Shown: piece by piece, positions 26,820-40,940 of the stretch
How the letters are laid out: each line of letters starts with the position of its first letter
How positions within the stretch are numbered: the stretch's first letter is position 1
Origin: Acanthosepion esculentum
Lineage: Eukaryota; Mollusca; Cephalopoda; Sepiida; Sepiidae
Reading direction: 5' to 3'
DNA: 64,000 bases
NCBI GenBank assembly: GCA_964036315.1
Contig: OZ038509.1
Coordinates: 30,210,968 to 30,274,967 of the forward strand
The notes under the pieces: generated by a model
Told to the model about the DNA's origin: nothing
Seen by the model: the letters and a program-made list of their open reading frames with translations, nothing else
Database searches by the model: none
Position numbers and translations under genes: made by a program

Positions 26820-29401
26820 ATTGAAAATTTTTAAATCAAATGGAATTATAGCAGATTTTGTTATTTTCAATTGAAAATGTTAAAATCAAATGGAATTATA
26901 GCAGATTTTGTTATGTTTCAATTGAAAATGTTACAATCGAATGGAATTATAGCAGCTTTTGTTATTTTCAATTGAAAATTTTTAAATCAAATGGAATTAT
27001 AGGAGATTTTGTTATTTTCAATTGAAAATGTTACAATCAAATGGAATTATAGGAGATTTTGTTATGTTTCAATTGAAAATGTTACAATCAAATGGAATTA
27101 TAGCAGATTTTGTTATTTTCAATTGAAAATGTTACAATCAAATGGAGTTATAGCAGATTTTGTTATTTTCAATTGAAAATTTTTAAATCAAATGGAATTA
27201 TAGCAGATTTTGTTATGTTTCAATTGAAAATGTTAAAATCAAATAGAATTATAGCAGATTTTGTTATGTTTCAATTGAAAATGTTACAATCAAATGGAAT
27301 TATAGCAGATTTTGTTATTTTCAATTGAAAATTTTTAAATCAAATGGAATTATAGCAGATTTTGTTATTTTCAATTGAAAATGTTAAAATCAAATGGAAT
27401 TATAGCAGATTTTGTTATGTTTCAATTGAAAATGTTAAAATCAAATGGAATTATAGGAGATTTTGTTATGTTTCAATTGAAAATGTTAAAATCAAATGGA
27501 ATTATAGCAGATTTTGTTATGTTTCAATTGAAAATGTTAAAATCAAATGGAATTATAGGAGATTTTCTTATGTTTCAATTGAAAATGTTAAAATCAAATG
27601 GAATTATAGCAGATTTTGTTATGTTTCAATTGAAAATGTTACAATCAAATGGAATTATAGCAGATTTTGTTATGTTTCAATTGAAAATGTTACAATCAAA
27701 TGGAATTATAGCAGATTTTGTTATTTTCAATTGAAAATGTTAAAATCAAATGGAATTATAGCAGATTTTGTTATTTTCAATTGAAAATGTTAAAATCAAA
27801 TGGAATTATAGCAGATTTTGTTATGTTTCAATTGAAAATGTTACAATCAAATGGAATTATAGCAGCTTTTGTTATTTTCAATTGAAAATTTTTAAATCAA
27901 ATGGAATTATAGCAGATTTTGCTATTTTCAATTGAAAATGTTAAAATCAAATGGAATTATAGCAGATTTTGTTATGTTTCCATTGAAAATGTTAAAATCA
28001 AATGGAATTATAGGAGATTTTGTTATGTTTCAATTGAAAATTTTAAAATCAAATGGAATTATATCAGATTTTGTTATGTTTCAATTGAAAATGTTAAAAT
28101 CAAATGGAATTATAGCAGATTTTGTTATGTTTCAATTGAAAATGTTACAATCAAATGGAATTATAGCAGATTTTGTTATTTTCAATTGAAAATTGTTAAA
28201 TCAAATGGAATTATAGCAGATTTTGTTATGTTTCAATTGAAAATGTTAAAATCAAATGGAATTATAGCAGATTTTGTTATTTTTCAATTGAAAATGTTAA
28301 AATCAAATGTAATTATAGCAGATTTTGTTATGTTTCAATTGAAAATGTTACAATCAAATGGGATTATAGCAGATTTTGTTATGTTTCAATTGAAAATGTT
28401 AAAATCAAATGGAATTATAGCAGATTTTGTTATTTTCAACTGAAAATGTTACAATCAAATGGAATTATAGCAGATTTTGTTATTTTTCAATTGAAAATGT
28501 TAAAATCAAATGTAATTATAGCAGATTTTGTTATGTTTCAATTGAAAATGTTAAAATCAAATGGAATTATAGCAGATTTTGTTATTTTTCAATTGAAAAT
28601 GTTACAATCAAATGGAATTATAGCAGATTTTGTTATGTTTCAATTGAAAATGTTAAAATCAAATGGAATTATAGGAGATTTTGTTATTTTCAATTGAAAA
28701 TGTTACAATCAAATGGAATTATAGCAGATTTTGTTATTTTCAATTGAAAATGTTACAATCAAATGGAATTATAGCAGATTTTGTTATTTTCAATTGAAAA
28801 TGTTACAATCAAATGGAATTATAGCAGATTTTGTTATTTTCAATTGAAAATTTTTAAATCAAATGTAATTATAGCAGATTTTGTTATGTTTCAATTGAAA
28901 ATGTTAAAATCAAATGGAATTATAGCAGATTTTGTTATGTTTCAATTGAAAATGTTACAATCAAATGGAATTATAGCAGATTTTGTTATTTTCAATTGAA
29001 AATTTTTAAATCAAATGGAATTATAGCAGATTTTGTTATTTTCAATTGAAAATGTTAAAATCAAATGGAATTATAGCAGATTTTGTTATGTTTCAATTGA
29101 AAATGTTAAAATCAAATGGAATTATAGGAGATTTTGTTATGTTTCAATTGAAAATGTTAAAATCAAATGGAATTATAGCAGATTTTGTTATGTTTCAATT
29201 GAAAATGTTAAAATCAAATGGAATTATAGGAGATTTTCTTATGTTTCAATTGAAAATGTTAAAATCAAATGGAATTATAGCAGATTTTGTTATGTTTCAA
29301 TTGAAAATGTTAAAATCAAATGGAATTATAGGAGATTTTGTTATGTTTCAATTGAAAATGTTACAATCAAATGGAATTATATCAGATTTTGTTATGTTTC
29401 A
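26820..29401 (+). repeat. HOR family D, copy 1 (2,582 bp)
   Basis: The order of monomers recurs from 29,402 at offset 2,582. A rare CpG supports this: TCGAATGG has CG at 26,938 and again at 29,520. Other shared units are ATGGAGTTATAG near 27,144, AATAGAATT near 27,243, GATTTTGCTATTTTC near 27,915 and GAAAATTGTTAAATC near 28,189. From about 27,700 the offset is 2,633 because copy 2 has one extra 51-bp monomer. AGCAGCT units lie at 26,951 and 27,861. Confidence 0.86.
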
Positions 29402-31908
29402 ATTGAAAATTTTTAAATCAAATGGAATTATAGCAGATTTTGTTATTTTCAATTGAAAATGTTAAAATCAAATGGAATTATAGCAGATTTTGTTATGTTT
29501 CAATTGAAAATGTTACAATCGAATGGAATTATAGCAGCTTTTGTTATTTTCAATTGAAAATTTTTAAATCAAATGGAATTATAGGAGATTTTGTTATTTT
29601 CAATTGAAAATGTTACAATCAAATGGAATTATAGGAGATTTTGTTATGTTTCAATTGAAAATGTTACAATCAAATGGAATTATAGCAGATTTTGTTATTT
29701 TCAATTGAAAATGTTACAATCAAATGGAGTTATAGCAGATTTTGTTATTTTCAATTGAAAATTTTTAAATCAAATGGAATTATAGCAGATTTTGTTATGT
29801 TTCAATTGAAAATGTTAAAATCAAATAGAATTATAGCAGATTTTGTTATGTTTCAATTGAAAATGTTACAATCAAATGGAATTATAGCAGATTTTGTTAT
29901 TTTCAATTGAAAATTTTTAAATCAAATGGAATTATAGCAGATTTTGTTATTTTCAATTGAAAATGTTAAAATCAAATGGAATTATAGCAGATTTTGTTAT
30001 GTTTCAATTGAAAATGTTAAAATCAAATGGAATTATAGGAGATTTTGTTATGTTTCAATTGAAAATGTTAAAATCAAATGGAATTATAGCAGATTTTGTT
30101 ATGTTTCAATTGAAAATGTTAAAATCAAATGGAATTATAGGAGATTTTCTTATGTTTCAATTGAAAATGTTAAAATCAAATGGAATTATAGCAGATTTTG
30201 TTATGTTTCAATTGAAAATGTTAAAATCAAATGGAATTATATCAGATTTTGTTATGTTTCAATTGAAAATGTTACAATCAAATGGAATTATAGCAGATTT
30301 TGTTATGTTTCAATTGAAAATGTTACAATCAAATGGAATTATAGCAGATTTTGTTATTTTCAATTGAAAATGTTAAAATCAAATGGAATTATAGCAGATT
30401 TTGTTATTTTCAATTGAAAATGTTAAAATCAAATGGAATTATAGCAGATTTTGTTATGTTTCAATTGAAAATGTTACAATCAAATGGAATTATAGCAGCT
30501 TTTGTTATTTTCAATTGAAAATTTTTAAATCAAATGGAATTATAGCAGATTTTGCTATTTTCAATTGAAAATGTTAAAATCAAATGGAATTATAGCAGAT
30601 TTTGTTATGTTTCCATTGAAAATGTTAAAATCAAATGGAATTATAGGAGATTTTGTTATGTTTCAATTGAAAATTTTAAAATCAAATGGAATTATATCAG
30701 ATTTTGTTATGTTTCAATTGAAAATGTTAAAATCAAATGGAATTATAGCAGATTTTGTTATGTTTCAATTGAAAATGTTAAAATCAAATGGAATTATAGC
30801 AGATTTTGTTATTTTCAATTGAAAATTGTTAAATCAAATGGAATTATAGCAGATTTTGTTATGTTTCAATTGAAAATGTTAAAATCAAATGGAATTATAG
30901 CAGATTTTGTTATTTTTCAATTGAAAATGTTAAAATCAAATGTAATTATAGCAGATTTTGTTATGTTTCAATTGAAAATGTTACAATCAAATGGGATTAT
31001 AGCAGATTTTGTTATGTTTCAATTGAAAATGTTAAAATCAAATGGAATTATAGCAGATTTTGTTATTTTCAACTGAAAATGTTACAATCAAATGGAATTA
31101 TAGCAGATTTTGTTATTTTTCAATTGAAAATGTTAAAATCAAATGTAATTATAGCAGATTTTGTTATGTTTCAATTGAAAATGTTAAAATCAAATGGAAT
31201 TATAGCAGATTTTGTTATTTTTCAATTGAAAATGTTACAATCAAATGGAATTATAGCAGATTTTGTTATGTTTCAATTGAAAATGTTAAAATCAAATGGA
31301 ATTATAGGAGATTTTGTTATTTTCAATTGAAAATGTTACAATCAAATGGAATTATAGCAGATTTTGTTATTTTCAATTGAAAATGTTACAATCAAATGGA
31401 ATTATAGCAGATTTTGTTATTTTCAATTGAAAATGTTACAATCAAATGGAATTATAGCAGATTTTGTTATTTTCAATTGAAAATTTTTAAATCAAATGTA
31501 ATTATAGCAGATTTTGTTATGTTTCAATTGAAAATGTTAAAATCAAATGGAATTATAGCAGATTTTGTTATGTTTCAATTGAAAATGTTACAATCAAATG
31601 GAATTATAGCAGATTTTGTTATTTTCAATTGAAAATTTTTAAATCAAATGGAATTATAGCAGATTTTGTTATTTTCAATTGAAAATGTTAAAATCAAATG
31701 GAATTATAGCAGATTTTGTTATGTTTCAATTGAAAATGTTAAAATCAAATGGAATTATAGGAGATTTTGTTATGTTTCAATTGAAAATGTTAAAATCAAA
31801 TGGAATTATAGCAGATTTTGTTATGTTTCAATTGAAAATGTTAAAATCAAATGGAATTATAGGAGATTTTCTTATGTTTCAATTGAAAATGTTAAAATCA
31901 AATGGAAT
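29402..31908 (+). repeat. HOR family D, copy 2
   Basis: It follows copy 1 at offset 2,582, then 2,633, with AGCAGCT at 29,533 and 30,494 and GATTTTGCTATTTTC near 30,548. The match fades near 31,908, where the alternating AGCAG/AGGAG run takes a different path. One difference is an extra ATATCAG unit near 30,239. Confidence 0.84.
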
Positions 31909-34900
31909 TATATCAGATTTTGTTATGTTTCAATTGAAAATGTTAAAATCAAATGGAATTATAGGAGATTTTGTTATGTTTCAATTGAAAATGTTAAAAT
32001 CAAATGGAATTATATCAGATTTTGTTATGTTTCAATTGAAAATGTTACAATCAAATGGAATTATAGCAGATTTTGTTATGTTTCAATTGAAAATGTTACA
32101 ATCAAATGGAATTATAGCAGATTTTGTTATTTTCAATTGAAAATTTTAAAATCAAATGGAATTATAGCAGATTTTGTTATTTTCAATTGAAAATGTTAAA
32201 ATCTAATGGAATTATAGCAGATTTTGTTATGTTTCAATTGAAAATGTTACAATCAAATGGAATTATAGCAGCTTTTGTTATTTTCAATTGAAAATTTTTA
32301 AATCAAATGGAATTATAGCAGATTTTGTTATTTTCAATTGAAAATGTTAAAATCAAATGGAATTATAGCAGATTTTGTTATGTTTCCATTGAAAATGTTA
32401 AAATCAAATGGAATTATAGGAGATTTTGTTATGTTTCAATTGAAAATGTTAAAATCAAATGGAATTATATCAGATTTTGTTATGTTTCAATTGAAAATGT
32501 TAAAATCAAATGGAATTATAGGAGATTTTGTTATGTTTCAATTGAAAATGTTAAAATCAAATGGAATTATAGCAGATTTTGTTATTTTCAATTGAAAATG
32601 TTACAATCAAATGGAGTTATAGCAGATTTTGTTATTTTCAATTGAAAATTTTTAAATCAAATGGAATTATAGCAGATTTTGTTATGTTTCAATTGAAAAT
32701 GTTAAAATCAAATGGAATTATAGCAGATTTTGTTATGTTTCAATTGAAAATGTTACAATCAAATGGAATTATAGCAGATTTTGTTATTTTCAATTGAAAA
32801 TTTTTAAATCAAATGGAATTATAGCAGATTTTGTTATTTTCAATTGAAAATGTTAAAATCAAATGGAATTATAGCAGATTTTGTTATGTTTCAATTGAAA
32901 ATGTTAAAATCAAATGGAATTATAGGAGATTTTGTTATGTTTCAATTGAAAATGTTAAAATCAAATGGAATTATAGCAGATTTTGTTATGTTTCAATTGA
33001 AAATGTTAAAATCAAATGGAATTATAGGAGATTTTCTTATGTTTCAATTGAAAATGTTAAAATCAAATGGAATTATAGCAGATTTTGTTATGTTTCAATT
33101 GAAAATGTTAAAATCAAATGGAATTATAGGAGATTTTGTTATGATTCAATTGAAAATGTTAAAATCAAATGGAATTATAGGAGATTTTGTTATGTTTCAA
33201 TTGAAAATGTTAACATCAAATGGAATTATATCAGATTTTGTTATGTTTCAATTGAAAGGTTACAATCAAATTGAATTATAGCAGATTTTGTTATGTTTCA
33301 ATTGAAAATGTTACAATCAAATGGAATTATAGCAGATTTTGTTATTTTCAATTGAAAATTTTAAAATCAAATGGAATTATAGCAGATTTTGTTATTTTCA
33401 ATTGAAAATGTTAAAATCAAATGGAATTATAGCAGATTTTGTTATGTTTCAATTGAAAATGTTACAATCAAATGGAATTATAGCAGCTTTTGTTATTTTC
33501 AATTGAAAATTTTTAAATCAAATGGAATTATAGCAGATTTTGTTATGTTTCAATTGAAAATGTTAAAATCAAATGGAATTATAGCAGATTTTGTTATGTT
33601 TCCATTGAAAATGTTAAAATCAAATGGAATTATAGGAGATTTTGTTATGTTTCAATTGAAAATATTAAAATCAAATGGAATTATAGCAGATTTTGTTATG
33701 TTTCAATTGAAAATGTTAAAATCAAATGGAATTATAGGAGATTTTGTTATGGTTCAATTGAAAATGTTAAAATCAAATGGAATTATAGCAGATTTTGTTA
33801 TGTTTCCATTGAAAATGTTAAAATCAAATGGAATTATAGGAGATTTTGTTATGTTTCAATTGAAAATGTTACAATCAAATGGAATTATATCAGATTTTGT
33901 TATGTTTCAATTGAAAATGTTAAAATCAAATGGAATTATAGGAGATTTTGTTATGTTTCAATTGAAAATGTTAAAATCAAATGGAATTATATCAGATTTT
34001 GTTATGTTTCAATTGAAAATGTTACAATCAAATGGAATTATAGCAGATTTTGTTATGTTTCAATTGAAAATGTTACAATCAAATGGAATTATAGCAGATT
34101 TTGTTATTTTCAATTGAAAATGTTAAAATCAAATGGAATTATAGCAGATTTTGTTATTTTCAATTGAAAATGTTAAAATCAAATGGAATTATAGCAGATT
34201 TTGTTATGTTTCAATTGAAAATGTTACAATCAAATGGAATTATAGCAGCTTTTGTTATTTTCAATTGAAAATTTTTAAATCAAAAGGAATTATAGCAGAT
34301 TTTGTTATTTTCAATTGAAAATGTTAAAATCAAATGGAATTATAGCAGATTTTGTTATGTTTCCATTGAAAATGTTAAAATCAAATGGAATTATAGGAGA
34401 TTTTGTTATGTTTCAATTGAAAATTTTAAAATCAAATGAAATTATAGCAGATTTTGTTATGTTTCAATTGAAAATGTTAAAATCAAATGGAATTATAGGA
34501 GATTTTGTTATGTTTCAATTGAAAATGTTAAAATCAAATGGAATTATAGCAGATTTTGTTATGTTTCAATTGAAAATGTTAAAATCAAATGGAATTATAG
34601 GAGATTTTGTTATGTTTCAATTGAAAATGTTACAATCAAATGGAATTATATCAGATTTTGTTATGTTTCAATTGAAAATGTTAAAATCAAATGGAATTAT
34701 AGGAGATTTTGTTATGTTTCAATTGAAAATGTTAAAATCAAATGGAATTATATCAGATTTTGTTATGTTTCAATTGAAAATGTTACAATCAAATGGAATT
34801 ATAGCAGATTTTGTTATGTTTCAATTGAAAATGTTACAATCAAATGGAATTATAGCAGATTTTGTTATTTTCAATTGAAAATTTTTAAATCAAATGGAAT

Positions 34901-35075
34901 TATAGCAGATTTTGTTATTTTCAATTGAAAATGTTAAAATCAAATGGAATTATAGCAGATTTTGTTATGTTTCAATTGAAAATGTTACAATCAAATGGAA
35001 TTATAGCAGATTTTGTTATTTTCAATTGAAAATTTTTAAATCAATTGGAATTATAGCAGATTTTGTTATTTTCAA
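31909..35075 (+). repeat. Family D related satellite with AGCAGCT markers
   Basis: Part of family D returns in rearranged order. Block 32,579-33,050 matches 29,692-30,160 at offset 2,887. A stretch near 33,389-34,117 recurs near 34,150-34,878 at offset about 761, with AGCAGCT at 33,482 and 34,244 and TTCCATTG at 33,600 and 34,361. A defective unit near 33,255 reads GAAAGGTTACAATC and has lost two bases. The last AGCAGCT unit I found in the window is at 34,244. Confidence 0.8.
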
Positions 35076-36255
35076 TTGAAAATGTTAAAATCAAATGGAA
35101 TTATAGCAGATTTTGTTATGTTTCAATTGAAAATGTTAAAATCAAATGGAATTATAGGAGATTTTGTTATGTTTCAATTGAAAATGTTAAAATCAAATGG
35201 AATTATAGCAGATTTTGTTATGTTTCAATTGAAAATGTTTAAATCAAATGGAATTATAGGAGATTTTGTCATTTTTCAATTGAAAATGTTAAAATCAAAT
35301 GGAATTATATCAGATTTTGTTATGTTTCAATTGAAAATGTTACAATCAAATGGAATTATAGGAGATTTTGTTATGTTTCAATTGAAAATGTTACAATCAA
35401 ATGGAATTATAGCAGATTTTGTTATTTTCAATTGAAAATGTTACAATCAAATGGAATTATAGCAGATTTTGTAATTTTCAATTGAATATTTTTAAATCAA
35501 ATGGAATTATAGCAGATTTTGTTATGTTTCAATTGAAAATGTTAAAATCAAATGGAATTATAGCAGATTTTGTTATGTTTCAATTGAAAATGTTACAATC
35601 AATTGGAATTATAGCAGATTTTGTTATTTTCAATTGAAAATTTTTAAATCAAATGGAATTATAGCAGATTTTGTTATTTTCAATTGAAAATGTTAAAATC
35701 AAATGGAATTATAGCAGATTTTGTTATATTTCAATTGAAAATGCTAAAATCAAATGGAATTATAGGAGATTTTGTTATGTTTCAATTGAAAATCTTAAAA
35801 TCAAATGGAATTATAGCAGATTTTGTTATTTTTCAATTGAAAATGTTAAAATCAAATGGAATTATAGGAGATTTTGTTATGTTTCAATTGAAAATGTTAA
35901 AATCAAATGGAATTATAGCAGATTTTGATATGTTTCAATTGAAAATGTTACAATCAAATGGAATTATAGGAGATTTTGTTATGTTTCAATTGAAAATGTT
36001 ACAATCAAATGGAATTATAGCAGATTTTGTTATTTTCAATTGAAAATGTTACAATCAAATGGAATTATAGCAGATTTTGTTATTTTCAATTGAAAATTTT
36101 TAAATCAAATGGAATTATAGCAGATTTTGTTATGTTTCAATTGAAAATGTTAAAATCAAATGGAATTATAGCAGATTTTGTTATGTTTCAATTGAAAATG
36201 TTAAAATCAAATGGAATTATAGCAGATTTTGTTATTTTCAATTGAAAATTTTTAA
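35076..36255 (+). repeat. 608-bp tandem duplication
   Basis: The order of variants from 35,076 recurs from 35,684 at offset 608, or twelve monomers. Both copies run canonical, AGGAG, canonical, AGGAG and then end in paired 50-bp units with an ATTTTTAAATC unit. The copies differ at many single bases, such as GTCATTTTTC near 35,269 and GAAAATGCTAAAATC near 35,735. The duplication therefore looks older than those of families C and F. Confidence 0.75.
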
Positions 36256-36737
36256 ATGAAATGGAATTGTAGCAGATTTTGTTATGTTTCAATTGAAAAT
36301 GTTAAAATCAAATGGAATTATAGCAGATTTTGTTATTTTTCAATTGAAAATGTTAAAATCAAATGTAATTATAGCAGATTTTGTTATGTTTCAATTGAAA
36401 ATGTTACAATCAAATGGAATTATAGCAGATTTTGTTATGTTTCAATTGAAAATGTTAAAATCAAATGGAATTATAGCAGATTTTGTTATTTTTCAATTGA
36501 AAATGTTACAATCAAATGGAATTATAGCAGATTTTGTTATGTTTCAATTGAAAATGTTAAAATCAAATGGAATTATAGCAGATTTTGTTATGTTTCAATT
36601 GAAAATGTTAAAATCAAATGGAATTATAGCAGATTTTGTTATGTTTCAATTGAAAATGTTAAAATCAAATGGAATTATAGCAGATTTTGTTATGTTTCAA
36701 TTGAAAATGTTACAATCAAATGGAATTATAGCAGATT
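36256..36737 (+). repeat. Satellite leading into HOR family E
   Basis: This is plain monomer array beginning with an AAATGAAATGGAATTGTAG unit near 36,255. It has 51-bp units with TTATTTTTC and AAATGTAATT changes, then a run of near-canonical 51-bp units. Nothing else is visible. Confidence 0.8.
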
Positions 36738-37901
36738 TTGTTATTTTCAATTGAAAATGTTACAATCAAATGGAATTATAGCAGATTTTGTTATTTTCAA
36801 TTGAAAATTTTTAAATCAAATGGAATTATAGCAGATTTTGTTATGTTTCAATTGAAAATGTTAAAATCAAATGGAATTATAGCACATTTTGTTATTTTTC
36901 AATTGAAAATGTTAAAATCAAATGTAATTATAGCAGATTTATTTATGTTTCAATTGAAAATGTTACAATCAAATGGAATTATAGGAGATTTTGTTATGTT
37001 TCAATAGAAAATGTTAAAATCAAATGGAATTATAGCAGATTTTGTTATGTTTCAATTGAAAATGTTACAATCAAATGGAATTATAGGAGATTTTGTTATG
37101 TTTCAATTGAAAATGTTACAATCAAATGGAATTATAGCAGATTTTGTTATGTTTCAATTGAAAATGTTAAAATCAAATGGAATTATAGCAGATTTTGTTA
37201 TGTTTCAATTGAAAATGTTACAATCAAATGGAATTATAGCAGATTTTGTTATTTTCAATTGAAAATGTTAAAATCAAATGGAATTATAGCAGATTTTGTT
37301 GTTTCAATTGAAAATGTTAAAATCAAATGGAATTATAGCAGATTTTGTTATTTTCAATTGAAAATGTTAAAATCAAATGGAATTATAGCAGATTTTATTA
37401 TTTTCAATTGAAAATGTTAAAATCAAATGGAATTATAGCAGATTTTGTTATGTTTCAATTGAAAATGTTAAAATCAAATGGAATTATAGCAGATTTTGTC
37501 ATGTTTCAATTGAAAATGTTAAAATCAAATGGAATTATAGCAGATTTTGTTATATTTCAATTGAAAATGTTACAATCAAATGGAATTATAGCAGATTTTG
37601 TTATTTTCAATTGAAAATGTTAAAATCAAATGGAATTATAGCAGATTTTGTTATGTGTCAATTGAAAATTTTAAAATCAAATGGAATTATAGCAGATTTT
37701 GTTATTTTCAATTGAAAATGTTAAAATCAAATGGAATTATAGCAGATTTTGTTATGTTTCAATTGAAAATGTTAAAATCAAATGGAATTATAGCAGATTT
37801 TGTTATGTTTCAATTGAAAATGTTAAAATCAAATGGAATTATAGCAGATTTTGTTATGTTTCAATTGAAAATGTTACAATCAAATGGAATTATAGCAGAT
37901 T
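36738..37901 (+). repeat. HOR family E, copy 1 (1,164 bp)
   Basis: It repeats at offset 1,164. Landmarks are AGCACA at 36,881, matching 38,045 and 39,209; GATTTATTTATG near 36,937, matching 38,101; TTTCAATAG near 37,001; GTTGTTTC at 37,298, matching 38,462; and TTATGTGTCAATTG near 37,652, matching 38,816. The left boundary is uncertain because the flanking monomers are near-canonical. Confidence 0.87.
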
Positions 37902-39065
37902 TTGTTATTTTCAATTGAAAATGTTACAATCAAAAGGAATTATAGCAGATTTTGTTATTTTCAATTGAAAATTTTTAAATCAAATGGAATTATAGCAGAT
38001 TTTGTTATGTTTCAATTGAAAATGTTAAAATCAAATGGAATTATAGCACATTTTGTTATTTTTCAATTGAAAATGTTAAAATCAAATGTAATTATAGCAG
38101 ATTTATTTATGTTTCAATTGAAAATGTTACAATCAAATGGAATTATAGGAGATTTTGTTATGTTTCAATAGAAAATGTTAAAATCAAATGGAATTATAGC
38201 AGATTTTGTTATGTTTCAATTGAAAATGTTACAATCAAATGGAATTATAGGAGATTTTGTTATGTTTCAATTGAAAATGTTACAATCAAATGGAATTATA
38301 GCAGATTTTGTTATGTTTCAATTGAAAATGTTAAAATCAAATGGAATTATAGCAGATTTTGTTATGTTTCAATTGAAAATGTTACAATCAAATGGAATTA
38401 TAGCAGATTTTGTTATTTTCAATTGAAAATGTTAAAATCAAATGGAATTATAGCAGATTTTGTTGTTTCAATTGAAAATGTTAAAATCAAATGGAATTAT
38501 AGCAGATTTTGTTATTTTCAATTGAAAATGTTAAAATCAAATGGAATTATAGCAGATTTTATTATTTTCAATTGAAAATGTTAAAATCAAATGGAATTAT
38601 AGCAGATTTTGTTATGTTTCAATTGAAAATGTTAAAATCAAATGGAATTGTAGCAGATTTTGTCATGTTTCAATTGAAAATGTTAAAATCAAATGGAATT
38701 ATAGCAGATTTTGTTATATTTCAATTGAAAATGTTACAATCAAATGGAATTATAGCAGATTTTGTTATTTTCAATTGAAAATGTTAAAATCAAATGGAAT
38801 TATAGCAGATTTTGTTATGTGTCAATTGAAAATTTTAAAATCAAATGGAATTATAGCAGATTTTGTTATTTTCAATTGAAAATGTTAAAATCAAATGGAA
38901 TTATAGCAGATTTTGTTATGTTTCAATTGAAAATGTTAAAATCAAATGGAATTATAGCAGATTTTGTTATGTTTCAATTGAAAATGTTAAAATCAAATGG
39001 AATTATAGCAGATTTTGTTATGTTTCAATTGAAAATGTTACAATCAAATGGAATTATAGCAGATT
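37902..39065 (+). repeat. HOR family E, copy 2 (1,164 bp)
   Basis: It follows copy 1 at offset 1,164 with all its landmarks. It also has CAAAAGGAATT near 37,931, a change shared with 39,095 and 41,524 but absent from 36,767. That suggests copy 1 is the odd one out for that base. Confidence 0.87.
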
Positions 39066-40940
39066 TTGTTATTTTCAATTGAAAATGTTACAATCAAAAG
39101 GAATTATAGCAGATTTTGTTATTTTCAATTGAAAATTTTTAAATCAAATGGAATTATAGCAGATTTTGTTATGTTTCAATTGAAAATGTTAAAATCAAAT
39201 GGAATTATAGCACATTTTGTTATTTATCAATTGAAAATGTTAAAATCAAATGGAATTATAGCAGATTTTGTTATGTTTCAATTGAAAATGTTACAATCAA
39301 ATGGAATTATAGGAGATTTTGTTATGTTTCAATAGAAAATGTTAAAATCAAATGGAATTAAGGCAGATTTTGTTATGTTTCAATTGAAAATGTTACAATC
39401 AAATGGAATTATAGGAGATTTTGTTATGTTTCAATTGAAAATGTTACAATCAAATGGAATTATAGCAGATTTTGTTATTTTCAATTGAAAATGTTACAAT
39501 CAAATGGAATTATAGCAGATTTTGTTATTTTCAATTGAAAATTTTTAAATCAAATGTAATTATAGCAGATTTTGTTATGTTTCAATTGAAAATGTTAAAA
39601 TCAAATGGAATTATAGCAGATTTTGTTATGTTTCAATTGAAAATGTTACAATCAAATGGAATTATAGCAGATTTTGTTATTTTCAATTGAAAATTTTTAA
39701 ATCAAATGGAATTATAGCAGATTTTGTTATGTTTCAATTGAAAATGTTAAAATCAAATGGAATTATAGCAGATTTTGTTATGTTTCAATTGAAAATGTTA
39801 AAATCAAATGGAATTATAAGAGATTTTGTTATGTTTCAATTGAATATGTTAAAATCAAATGGAATTATAGCAGATTTTGTTATGTTTCAATTGAAAATGT
39901 TAAAATCAAATGGAATTATAGGAGATATTGTTATGTTTCAATTGAAAATGTTAAAATCAATTGGAATTATAGCAGATTTTGTTATGTTTCAATTGAAAAT
40001 GTTAAAATCAAATGGAATTATAGCAGATTTTGTTATTTTTCAATTGAAAATGTTACAATCAAATGGAATTATAGCAGATTTTGTTATTTTCAATTGAAAA
40101 TGTTAAAATCAAATGGAATTATAGCAGATTTTGTTATTTTCAATTGAAAATTTTTAAATCAAATGGAATTATAGCAGATTTTGTTATGTTTCAATTGAAA
40201 ATCTTAAAATCAAATGGAATTATAGCAGATTTTGTTATGTTTCAATTGAAAATGTTAAAATCAAATGGAATTATAGCAGATTTTGATATGTTTCAATTGA
40301 AAATGTTACAATCAAATGGAATTATAGGAGATTTTGTTATGTTTCAATTGAAAATGTTACAATCAAATGGAATTATAGCAGATTTTGTTATTTTCAATTG
40401 AAAATGTTACAATCAAATGGAATTATAGCAGATTTTGTTATTTTCAATTGAAAATTTTTAAATCAATTGGAATTATAGCAGATTTTGTTATGTTTCAATT
40501 GAAAATGTTAAAATCAAATGGAATTATAGCAGATTTTGTTATGTTTCAATTGAAAATGTTAAAATCAAATGGAATTATAGCAGATTTTGTTATGTTTCAA
40601 TTGAAAATGTTAAAATCAAATGGAATTATAGCAGATTTTGTTATGTTTCAATTGAAAATGTTACAATCAAATGGAATTATAGGAGATTTTGTTATGTTTC
40701 AATAGAAAATGTTAAAATCAAATGGAATTATAGCAGATTTTGTTATGTTTCAATTGAAAATGTTACAATCAAATGGAATTATAGCAGATTTTGTTATGTT
40801 TCAATTGAAAATGTTACAATCAAATGGAATTATAGCAGATTTTGTTATTTTCAATTAAAAATGTTAAAATCAAATGGAATTATAGCAGATTTTGTTGTTT
40901 CAATTGAAAATGTTAAAATCAAATGGAATTATAGCAGATT
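39066..40940 (+). repeat. HOR family E, copy 3 and following satellite
   Basis: The first 300 bp or so match copy 2 at offset 1,164 (AGCACA at 39,209), with TTATTTATC near 39,221 as a private change. The array then passes into a block with ATAAG at 39,816 and TTGAATATG near 39,840, which recurs at 42,144 and 42,168. The rest is canonical monomer and ends in GTTGTTTC at 40,894. No other element is seen. Confidence 0.8.
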
